Source: Vicinamibacterales bacterium
GTDB taxonomy: Bacteria; Acidobacteriota; Vicinamibacteria; Vicinamibacterales; 2-12-FULL-66-21
Direction: 5' to 3'
DNA: 64,000 nucleotides
Assembly: GCA_035699745.1 (NCBI GenBank)
Contig: DASSPH010000069.1
Span: 168,549-232,548 of the forward strand
Of the stretch, positions 1-12,000 are shown piece after piece; the stretch's first letter is position 1, and each line of letters begins with the position of its first letter. A program made the translations under genes and the position numbers. The notes beneath the pieces were generated by a model that was not told where the DNA came from, did not search any database, and saw only the letters and a program-made list of their open reading frames with translations.

Positions 1-3000
1 CGACCGTGCCGCGGTTGCGCAGCGCGCTCGACAGCAGGCGGTGCTCGTTGGCCCCGCTGATCGTCAGCGTCCGGCCGGCCTCGATGTCGAGCCCGCCGGC
101 CACTGACATCACACCGCTGATCCACGTCATCGGCGCCGTCATGCTGATCGCGCCGCTGCCTCCCACGTTGCCGGTCATCTCGACCGCGACCGGAACCGTG
201 AGATTCCCGGTGACGGTCGTGTTCCCGTTCAGTTTCAACACCCCGGCGCCGCTGAACGTCGACCCCGGCTGGAGCGTGAAGTTCGACAACGGGATCTCCG
301 CACCCGCCGACACGCTCAAGTGACCGCTCGAGAGCGTCGACACCGCGGCGTTCACCGTGCCGGTCTGAATCTCGATCGTGCCCGTGTTGATGAACGTGAT
401 CAGGCCGCCGCCCAGCGTCAGCGTGCCGATGCCGCTGGTCCGCCGCAGCGTGCCCGCGTTGGTGAACGTGTTGGTGCCGCCGTTGAAATCAGACCCGATC
501 TGCCGGTCTCCCTGGACCACCCACAACCCGCCGGCGTCGTTCAGAATCGTGCCGTTGAGAGTCGCCGTGACGGTGCCGGCGGCGAACACGACCGTGCCGC
601 GGTTGCGCAGCGCACTCCCTTGCACGCGATGTTCGTTCGCCAGGGTGATCGACAGCGTCTGCCCCGCTTCGACGTCGAGGCCGCCGGCGAGCGCCACGGT
701 GCCGCTCGCCCATGTCGACATCCCGCGCACCGATGCGCGTCCGGCGCCCTGCAGCGCTGCCTGAAGGTTGAGGCCGCCGTCGAATGCCGCCGCGTTCGCG
801 ACGCTGAAGGCCGAGGCCACGGTGACGGCGTCGGACGCGAAGAGCGCACGCACCGCGGCCACCGTGTCGACAAAGACCGTGATGCTCCCCGGCCTGTCGA
901 TACGCACGACATCCGCCGGCCCCGGAGGCGCGCCGGTGCTCCAGTTGGCCCCCTGGCTCCACACGCCGGACGTATTCGAAATCCACTCGACGACATTCCC
1001 CCCGACCGCGATCACCGCTTTCGCCGGCGCGGCGCCGGGCGCGGACGCGGTGACGAGCGCGCCGCCGGCGGCAGTCCCGGTGACGGCGAACGATGCGCTC
1101 GTCGCCCCCGCAGGAATGACGACGGAGGCCGGCACGGACGCGGACGCCGGATCGGAACTCACCAGCGCCACCGTCAGATCGGACGGCAGTGCCTGCGCGA
1201 TCGAGACCTCGAGCGGCGACGTCGCACCGACGGCGACAGACGACGATCCGGGCGTCAGCGCGAGCGTGCTGAACGTGCCGCTGAACGTAATGTCATCGAA
1301 GACCAGGCCGTCGCCGTCCCCCGACGGATTGAAGACCCGAATCCTCGCAATCGGCACGGTCGCGTTGACCCCGACGAACAGCCGGTTGTCGTACACACCG
1401 CCCGGCCCCTGTATCAGGTTGGCATCCGAGGCCGTCGCGGCATAACTCTGAATCACGTCGTTCGCGCTGTCGAGGAACTGAACGACCACCGCCGGCGCGC
1501 CGAGATCGAGATTCCCGATCCAGAGTCCCGCCGACAGGACGGCATGCGAGAACACGAAGTCGTAGTTCTCGGAATTGTCACCGAGATACGCCGGAATACC
1601 GGACGACGTGAGCCCGTTGGGCTGCGAGTTCAGGTTGGGTTCCAGGTACGGCGAGCTGGGAGTCTGGACGAGCATCGGCTGCCCGTCGCGCTGCACGATC
1701 GTCAGGCCGATCGATGCGTACTCGTTGCCGGTGAGGATCGTCCCCGCCGCGAACGAATCGAAGTTCGCCACGTTCGGCGCCGCCGGCGCGCCGAGCAGCC
1801 ACTGCGCGTAGCTGCTGGTCGCATTCGAATCGATCGGCACTGCCTGAACGGTCACCTGTACTGACTGGTACTGTGACGGCGTGGAGAACCCAGGCGGCGT
1901 CGAGATCTGCACCGTCGCAGTCCCGTCGCTCGCCACCGGCTGCGGATCGAAGAACGTCGACCGCACCCCCTGGTTCCCGCTGAACGTCACCGGGCTCAGC
2001 GTGATCGTGCCAACGGCCGGCGCCGAACTGGTCACGTTCACCGAGGCCGCGGCGCCGGGACGCAGCGGCTGTCCCACCTGATACGCCAGCGTGCCCGGTG
2101 CGAGCCGCGCCGACGCGATCTGCAACTCGGTGCCCGGCGCGTTGCCCTGCGTGGTGAAGTCGGCGGGGGACGAGATGAGGAAGCCGGACGGCGTCAGCGT
2201 CACCTGCGCGGTCGCCGGCGCGAAGCCCGGCGCGGTGACGTTCAGCGTCACCGTGCCGGAATCCGCCAGACCCTGCACGAAGAACGCCGGGATGACGCTG
2301 GTCGGTCCAGTGGCGGTGATCCCGATCGCTGCCGACCCCGCGGCCGTCGGCAGCGCCGACAACAGCACCTTGGACGGGTCGCTGCTGGTGATCGTGAACG
2401 TGACGTCAGCCGGCGAGGTTTCGGCCAGCGAGCCCGCCATCGCCGTCTGAAGGTCCTTGCCGAGCAGCGCGTCGCCGACGAACATCGCCGGCGCGTTCAC
2501 CGTGGCGGTGAAGACGGTGAAGTTGCTCGGCGGCGAGAAACCCGCCGGGGGGACGACGGTGACGATCGAGCTGCCCACCGCGGCGGGATCGAACGACACG
2601 GGCTGCACGCCCTGGTTGCCGGTGAACGTCACCGGGCTGCCGACGATCGTCCCGACGCCCGAGCCGGTGGAATCTTCCGCCGTGACCGCGACCTGCACGG
2701 TCACGCCGGGCCGGACCGGCTGCGCCGAGAGGTACTGCAGCGCCGGGTTGAGCGCTGCCGAGTAGATCGCGATGGTGGTCGGCGACGCGAGCGTGGTCGT
2801 CGTGAAGTTGCCGCCGGGCGTGAGGCTCACGAACCCGGACCGCGCGAGCGGCACCGGCGCCGTGCCCTGCGTGTAGCCGGTTGCCGAGGCGGTCACGTCC
2901 ACGGAGCCGGCCTCGTCCAGCGCCTGCACGTAGAACGTCGGCAGGTTCTGCGTTCCGGCCGGAACCGGCAGCACGATGCTGGGCCCGCCGACGTCGGTCG

Positions 3001-6000
3001 GCAACGCCGCGACCCGGAGCCGGGCGGGGTCCGCGCTGGCGATCGTCACCAGCAGGTCCCCGCCTTCAGGGGCCGGCGCCCCGAGCGTGCCGCTGGCCGA
3101 TGTCTGGAGATCCTTGCCGACGGTATTGACCGCCAGCACGATCCCCGGCGCGGCGACGTTGGCCGTCAGTTGACGGAACGTACTCGGCGACGAGAATCCG
3201 GACGGCGGCACCGGCTCGATGACCGCGACGCCCGGGTTGGCCGGATCGAATGCCGTCGCGGCCACCGACACGCCGCCCGTGAAGGTCACGGTCGCCGGCG
3301 TCAGCGTCCCGACGTTCGTGGCGCTGCTCTGGACGTCGACGTTCACCGTCAGCCCGCCGCGCACCGGCTGCAGCGTGTCGAACGCCAGCGTACCGGGCAG
3401 CAGCCGGGCCGACACCACGTCGAGCGGTGTATTGGGAGAACCGGTGGTGGTGTTGAAAGTCACCCCGAAGCAGGGGATGCACCACGACATCTGCGCGATG
3501 ACGAAGCCTGACGGCTGCAGCGTGACGCTGCCGCCGCCCGCGGTGAATCCGGCAGCGGACGCGGTCAGCGCCACGGTTCCGCTCGACGCGAGCGCCTGGA
3601 CGTAGAACGTCGCGGTACTCGAGCCGGCGGGCACGTGCACGGAAGCGGAAGCGGCTCCCGCCGTGGTGCCGGCGCCGGAGATCAGCACCTTCGAGGCGTC
3701 TGCGCTCTCGAGGGTGACGTCGACGCCGCCGGCCGGCGCCGGCTCCTGCAGCCCGACGTTCACTGCCGATTGCAGATCCTTGCCGATCGCGGTGTCCCCC
3801 ACCGACAGCGCCGGCCCCGCGACCGTGGCCGTCATCTGCCGGAGATCGTTCGAGGCGGCAAAGCCGTCAGGGGTGACGACCTCGAGAACCGCCGTGCCGC
3901 CGTTCATCGGATCCGCCTGGATCGAGGCCACACTCGAGCCGAAGGCGATACCGCCGGTGAACGTCACCGTCGGCGGCACGACCGCGATCGCATTCGACGT
4001 GCTCGAGACCGTCACGTCGACCGACAGGCCGCCGCGGACGTTCTGCGACACCTCGAAGTTGCCGGTGCCCGCGTTCAGACGCCCGGCGACGACATAGAGC
4101 TGCGTGTTCGCCGCGCCCGTGGTCGTGCTGAAGGTCTGCGGGACGCAGCTGACGCACCAATACTGGTGCGTGATGATGAAGCCCGCGGGGGCCAGCGTCA
4201 TGGTGCCGGTGCCCGACGTGCGGCCCGGTGCGGTCGCGGTCAGGACCACCGAGCCGGCGTCGCTCAGCGCCTGGGCGTACACCGTCACCGAGGTCTGGCC
4301 CGCGTCCGCGTGCACCAGTGCTGACACCGCTCCCTGCGCCGCGGGATCCGCCGAGACGATCAGCTTCGACGCGTCTGCGCTGCCGATCGTCACGTCGAGT
4401 CCGCCTGCCGGGGCGGGCTCGCCGAGCGACACCGTCACCGGGACCTGCAGGTTCTTGCCGATCGACTGAGCGGACAACGACAGTGCCGCGTTGGTCACCG
4501 TCGCCTGCATGGTGCGGTTACCGTTCGACGCAGAGAACCCGGGCGGGGTCACGACTTCAATCAATGTCGTCCCGGCGGCTGCAGGATCGAACTCGATCCC
4601 GACCACTCCCGCACTGAACGCAGTGCCTCCCGTCACCGTGACGGGCGTCGGGACGATGGTGCCGACACCCGTGGGTGTGGTGCTGACCGTCACGTCGACG
4701 GTCAGTCCGCCGCGGACGTTCTGCGCCTCGATGGGATTGCCGGTGGCGGGATCCAGGCGCATCGACGCGAGGTAGAACCCGGTGTTCGACGCTCCCGCGG
4801 TCGTCTGGATCTCCTGGCTGCCGCACCACAGGCACCAGTAGATGTGAGCGATCACGAACCCGCTCGGCGTCAGCGTCATCGCCGCCGTTCCCGAACCGTA
4901 TCCCGGCGCCGACGCCGTGATGTCGAACGCGCCCGTGTAGGCGAGCGCCTGCACGTAGAACGACGCCGACGACGTCTGTCCCGCCGGCACCGTCACCGTA
5001 ATGCTGGGGGATCCCGCGCCTCCGCTCGCCGACAGCAGCACCTTCGATGGATCGGCGCTGCTGATCGTCACGTCGAGATTCCCGGCCGGGGCCGGAGCGC
5101 CCAGGTTGACGCTGACCGGGACCTGCAGGTTCTGTCCGATGGTTCGCGGCGAGATCGTCAGCGGCGGCGGCGTCACCGTGGCCACGAGACTCGCCTGGCT
5201 GCTCGGCTGAGAGAAGCCGGCGGGCGCGACGACCGTCAGCGTGGTAGCGCCGGCGCTCGCCGGATCGAAGACGGCGCTCAGGCCGCTCGCGACCGTGTGA
5301 TCGAAGGTGAGAGGACTGTTCGTGATCGTCCCGACCGCGGTGTTGGAGCTGGTCACCGCGACGCTGGCCGTGATTCCCGGCCGGACCTGCTGACAGATGT
5401 TGTAGCAGAGGGAGAACGCCCACGGCGGCAGGTTCAGCGTGCCGGGCTCGAGACGGACCGGCTGAATCGCCAGCAGCGTGTCTGCCGACGAGGAGGTCGT
5501 CGTGAAGTCCTGGGTATCGTTGCCTGTGACCCCGATCGTCATGAACGCGAAGCCGGACGGCGCCAGCGTGAGCGTGAACGGATTCCCGACGTAGCCGGGC
5601 GCCGTCGCCGTCAGCGCGACGGTCCCGGCGGCGTCCAGTCCCTGCGCGTAGATCGTCGGCACCGTCGAGGAGCCGGCGGGAACGCTCACGATCACGCTGC
5701 CGGCTCCCGGCAGATTTGGAGAGGCCGACAGCAGGACCTTCGATGGATCCGCGCTGGCGATGGTGATCTCGAGGTTGCCTGCCGGCGCCGGCTGGCCGAG
5801 CGAGCCGGTCACCGGCGTCTGCAGGTTCTTGCCGAGCAACGCAGTGGGCGCGCCGGTGACGCCGGCAAACGCCACGTAGGAGTTGGTCACCGTTGCCTGG
5901 ATTGACTGGAGGTTGCTCGGTGTCTCGAACCCTGCCACGGCCGACAGCGAGATCGCCACGGTTCCCGCGGCCACACCGTCGAAGCCGGTCGATTTGACGC

Positions 6001-9000
6001 CGTCGTTGCCCGTGAAACTCAGCGGACTCACCGTAATCGTCCCGACGCCGTCGTCCGCGCTGGCGACCGGCACGTCCGCCGTGAACCCGGCGCGGAGGTT
6101 CTGACACGACGAGCAGCTCTGATCCCACGAGAAGTTGTGGAAGGTGGGATCGATTCGCACCGGCCGAACCTGGATCTCGGTTGGCACGGCGGTCGGCGAG
6201 GTCGTGAAGTCCGAGGTCAGGATCACGAAGCCGGACGGCCACAGCGTCACGAGCGAGTTGCCGGTCATGAAGCCGGCCGCGCTGGCGGTCAGTTGCACCG
6301 TGCCGGTGTCACTCAGCGCCTGCGCGTAGAACGCCGGCAGCGTCGACGACCCGGCAGGAACGGTGACGATGATGCTGCTGGCGCCCACCGTCGTGGGTGA
6401 TGCCGCCAAGAGCACCTTGTCCGGATCGGCGCTGGTGATGGTGACCTCGAGGTTGCCGGCGGGCGCCGGCGCGCCGAGCGAGCCGCTCAGCGATGTCTGC
6501 AGGTTCTTGCCGAGAGTCACCGCCTGGACCGTGATCGACGGCGGCGGCACGGCCACCGTGACTTCGATCGACTGGAGGTTGCTCGGCGTCGAGAACGGCG
6601 CCGGCGGCGGCGTAGCGAGCGCCACTGTCGTGGTTCCGACGGTGTGGGGATCGAACTGGACGGCCTGCGAACCGACGCCGGCGGTGAACTGCGCGGTGCC
6701 GACGATGGAACCGACGGCCGGGTTCGAGCTGGTCACGTCCACGGTGACGTCGATGCCCGGCCGCACCGCCTGGCAGGCGCTGCACGACGGGTCGGTGATG
6801 TAGTTGAAGAAATCCGGATCGAGCCGTACCGATCGGATCAGCAGAGACGCGTTGGGCGCATCCGGCGCGATCGTGAAGTCGGCCGCCTCGAGCGCGAATC
6901 CGGACGGCGCGAACGTCATCACGGCCTGGCCGTCGCTGTGCCCGGGCGCGCTCGCGAGCACCTGCGCGGACCCGGTGCCGGTCAACGCCTGCACGAAATA
7001 GCCGAAGGAGCCGGATCCGGCCGGAATGGACACGACGATCGACGGCTGCCCGGCCGCGGTGGGACTCGTCGCGAGGAGCAGCTTCGACGGGTCGCTCGAC
7101 TGCAGGGTGACGAGCAGATTCCCCACGGGAGCCGGAACGGTGACGAACCCGCCGGCAGCGGCCTGGAGATCCCGGCCGACGATCGCGGAGCCGAGGTTCA
7201 ACGCCGGCTGCACGGTGGCAACGATCGACGAGTAGTTGCCGGAGGCGCTGAAGCCGTCCGGCGCCACGATGCTCAACGACGTCGTGCCGTTCGCCTGCGG
7301 ATCGAACACGGCGGTCGCCGTCGCGTCACCGCCGGAGAAGATCGCGCCGGTCACCGTGCCGACCGACGGATCGGAACTGGTGATCGTCACCGGCAGCGCC
7401 GCGATCCCGCCGCGCACCGCCTGACACGCGCTGCACTGGGGATCGGGCGTCCAGGTCAGCGACAGCGCATCGAGCCACACCGAGCGCACTGTGACGGCCG
7501 TGTTCGGCGAGAGCGCGCCCGTCACGAAGTCGCTCGACACGAAGACGATCCCTGAGGGCCGGAACGACACCGTCGCGGAGGCCGGCGAGAAGCCGCTGGC
7601 GGTCGCGCCAATCTGCGCCGCACCGCTGGCGGTGAGCGCGTGCACGTAGAAGGCGGGAGACTGCGTCGCACCGGCGGCTGCGTTCAGGACGATGCTCGAC
7701 GATCCGGCCGCGGTCGGAGTGGTCGACAGCAGCACGTTCGGATCGAGCGTCGAGACGGTGATCGCGGCGCCGCCCGCCTCGGCGGGCGCGCCGAGGTTCA
7801 CGACGGAAACCGCCTGCAGATCCTTACCCACCGTCATGTCCGCGATCGAGAGCGGCGGATTGCCGACAGAGGCCGTAATCTCGCGGAACGTGGACGGAGT
7901 GAAGAATCCGGACGGCGTGCCGAGCGACAGCGTCGCCGTGCCGCCGCTGAGGGGGTGGAACGCCGTCGTACCCGTGCCGGTGGCCGGAGCGATGGTCACC
8001 GGACTGGTCGTTATCGTTCCGACCGTCGTCGGTAAACTCGTGACGCTGACCTCCGCCGTCACGCCGGTCGCCAGCGCCTGGCAGCGCGTGCAGAACGGAT
8101 CCGCCGGGTACTCGAGTGTTCCCTCGTCGAGCCAGACCGCGCGGATCTCCAGCGGCGTATCGGGCGAGAGCGTGCTGGTCGAGAAGCTTCCGGTGCGGAA
8201 GATGAAGCCGGACGGCTTCAGCGTCACGTCGAACGAGCCGCTCACATAGCCCGGCGCGGTGAGATTCACCGTGACGGTGCCGGTCTCGGCGAGGCCGTGG
8301 ACGTAGAAGGGCGGCGCGCTGGACTGCCCCGCCGGCGCGGTGACGGTGATCGTGTCCATCGCCGGCGACGTCGGCGTGGTGGAGAGCAGCACCTTGGATG
8401 GATCGCTGCTCTGGATCGTGACGAGCAGGTTGCCGGCCGGCGCCGGCTCGCCAAGGCTGACCGCGTTCGACGATTGCAGGTTCTTGCCGATCAGCAATGC
8501 GCTCGCGGCGAGCGTCGCCGTCGCCGGCGTGATGCTCGCCTGGATCGCCGCGCCGTTGGCGGGCGTGGAGAAGCCCGCGGGCGCCACCGGGGTCACGACC
8601 GACAGCGTCACGCTCCCGGTGGCATGCGGATCGAATTCCGTCGTCGCGGTCGCGCTGCCCGCGTTGAACGTTGCGGGATTCGGCACCGACCCGATCGGAT
8701 TGTCCGAGCTCACCACCGTCACCTGGAAGGAGGCGAGACCGCCGCGCACGGCCTGACAGCGATCGCAGCCGAACGCGCCCGGCACGTACTCGAGCGTTCC
8801 GGGTTCCAGGTACGCCGTACCGAGGGTCAGCGTCGTGTTCGGCGACGCTGGATGGGTCGTGAAGCTCTGCGTCACGAACACCACGCCGGACGGCGCGAGC
8901 GTGACGGCCAGCGATCCGGGTTCGAAGTTGGCGGCCGCCGCGTTCACCGCGACGGTGCCGCTCTCATCGAGCGCCTGCACGAAGAACTGCGGCGTGTTCG

Positions 9001-12000
9001 TCGAGCCGGCGGGGACGATGAGGCTGATCGAGGCGGAGCCTGCACCCGCGGCCGTCTTCGACAGCAGCACCTTCGAGGGGTCGGCGCTGGTGATCGTGAC
9101 CGGGAGGTTGCCTGCCGGCGCCGGCGACCCGAGATTCACCGAAGCAGGAGCCTGCAGGTTGCGGCCGACGGTCAGCGTCGGAGCCGAGAACGTCATGGGC
9201 GCGGCGACGGTGATGGTGATCTGGGTACCCGTGGCCGGGGCGGGATCCTGGGGAAGGCTCAGCTGCGTCGTCCCTGCGGCGAGCGCATCGAAGGACACAC
9301 TCCAGAACCTCTGGGCAAAATCGAATGACGGCGTACCGAGCACGCCCACGGCCGGGTTCGAATTCTGAATCGCAAGGCCAGCGACCTTTATCCCGCCCGC
9401 CAGAAGCTGGCGTTCGATCGGTATCAAGCTCACCGGGTCGAGCCGAGCGTGATGAACCGTGACGACGGTGTTCGGCGAAAACAGACCGGTGACGAAATTC
9501 CCGGTTCCAAACACCAGGCCAGAAGGCGCCAGCGTCACCGTGCTGGTCCCATCGGGCAGCCCCGGTGACGACGCGGTCAACACGACGGAACCGGACTCGT
9601 CGTCGCCGCGCACCAGAAAGCTCGGAATCTGCGTTGTGCCAGCGGGCACGAAGAGTTGAATACTTGCCGCGTTGGCGGAACCGTCGGCCGTCGCGAGCCA
9701 GACCAGATTCGTGTTGCCACTCGTGATGGTGACGGTACGACCGCCTGCCGGCGCCGGTGCGCCCAGGGACCCCGAGACCCAGGTTTGCAGCTGGAATCCA
9801 ACGGCAACGCTCTGCAGATTGATCGGCTGCGCCGGGGTGACGTTCACCGCTGCGGACGCACTGCTCGTATCCGACGCGTCGGCCGGCGTCACGGTGACCA
9901 CCGTAGAGCCGAGCGTCTGGCCCGTGACCGCGATCGGCGCGGTCAGCTGATTCTCCGGAATCGTGACAACGCTCGGCAAAGCAAGCACGCCGCCGGTATC
10001 GACGTTGACATTGAAGCCAAGCCCCCCCGCCGGCGCCGGCGCCGAAGCCTGCAGCAGCAGGTTGCCGGTGCCGCCCACCACGACGTTCGACGTGGAGGGA
10101 GACAGATAGATCGAGCGCGCGACGGCGACGACTTCCGCGTCACCGGCGAAATCCGTCGCGGACGCGGTGATCTCCGTCATCCCGTACGCGAGACCAACGA
10201 CCTGCGGATTGGTCATCGGCACGTCGGCCCCTTCGGGCACGAAGATGCTGGGCGTTACCGTCGCGACGGCCGGATTGCTGCTCGTCAACGTGATGAGCAC
10301 GCCGCCTGGGGGCGCGGGTTCCGACAATGTCAGCGACAGATCGCGGATCTGCTGCGGCGCCACCACGAGCCCGGCGCCGAGCGTGATCGTGATGCCGCTG
10401 ACACTCACGTTCACGTGCGCGAGGTCGCCCGCAAAGCCCGGCGCGGTCGCCGTGATCGTGACGGTGCCGTCCGATGCGCCGGAGGTCACGTTGAAGGCCG
10501 CGGACGTCTGACCCGCGAGCACCGTTACGCTCGTCGGGACTACGACCGGAATCTCGCCGTTCGCGACCAGCGACACCTCGAGACCCGACGGTCCGGCCGG
10601 CTGATTCAGCGTCACCGTCATCGACGCCGACTCGTTCAGCGCCAGGCTCACCACCGACGGCGACAGCGTCAGCGCCGGCGCCGCCGTGACGGCGACCGTC
10701 TCGCAGTCCGCCGCCGACGCCACCGCGCCATTGCTGACGACGAGGCACACGACGTAGGTGCCGGCGAGATCGGCCGTGAACGCGGTGATCGGGGCGAGCG
10801 GATTCTCGATCGACGCGACGCTGCCTGCCGGCCGCGAGCCGAAGCTCCACAGATAGGTCAGCGGCAGCAGTTGCGGATCGCTCGAGGCGCTGCCGTCGAG
10901 CGGCACGGACGTGCCTGTGTATGCGGCGGCGGGTGCAACCGCCACGGCGACGGGGGGCGCGACGGTCGTGACCACGGCCGTGTCCGGCGCGCTGCGCAGC
11001 GTGCCGTCCGACGTGATGAGCTGCACGACATAAGTCCCGGGCAGATCGGCAACGAAGCCCGGTTCGGCATCGGCCGGGTTGGACAACGTCGCCGTGCTGC
11101 CTGACGGCCGATACAGGATCGACCACGCATACGCGAGCGGCGCGCCGTTGGCGTCGCTGGAGTTCGTGCCGTCGAGGGACACCAGTCCGCCCGCGGCCAC
11201 GTTCCGATCGCCGCCCGCATTCGCCACCGGGGCGGCGTTGCCGGTCGTGACGAGCATCGTGTCGACGTCGCCGTAGCGATCCGCGTCGGCCACGCGCAGT
11301 TGCGCAACGTAGTCGCCGGCGACGTCGACGGAGAACGAGGGAAGAGCGGTGGCCGCGCCGCTGAGCACGGCCGCGCTGCCGGCCGGCTTCCGCGTCAACA
11401 GCCAGCGGAAGGTCAGCGGATCGAAGTTCGCATCGGTGGACGCGTTGGCGTCGAGCGACACCGCCGACGGATTCGGCACTGCCTGGTCCGCTCCGGCGCG
11501 GCCGATCGGCGCCACGTTCGCCGTCGTGATCAGCACCGTCGCGGGATCGAGGAAGCCGCCGTCGCTCACGAGAACCTGCGCGACGTACACGCCCGGCACG
11601 TCGGCGATGAAGCTCGCGCGCGGCAGCGAGTCGCCGCTGATGGCGGCGGCGCTGCCGGCAGGCGTCGTCACGAACGTCCAGCGATACGACAGCGGATCCC
11701 CGTTGACGTCGGACGAGCGTGTGGCATCGAGCGTCACGGTGCTGCCCGCGGCCACCGTTTGCGCCGGACCGGCGTCCGCAACCGGCCGGCTGTTGCCGGT
11801 GGTGATGCGGATCTCCCGCGGCGCGCTCGACAGCGCGCCGGAGGTGACGACCAGGCGGACGACGTAATCGCCGGCGGCGTCGGCGACGAACGTCGGACGC
11901 GTCGACGTCGGCGCGGCGAGCGCCGCGGCGCTGCCCGCCGGGCGCGACACCAGCGTCCACTGGTAAGTGAGCGCGGCGTCGAGCTGGAAGTTCGGGTCGA

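Noticed and set aside
1880..9850. CRISPR array or DNA-level satellite repeat
   Set aside because: Units of about 660 bp are coding, diverged in DNA and kept as protein; there are no short identical repeats with unique spacers.
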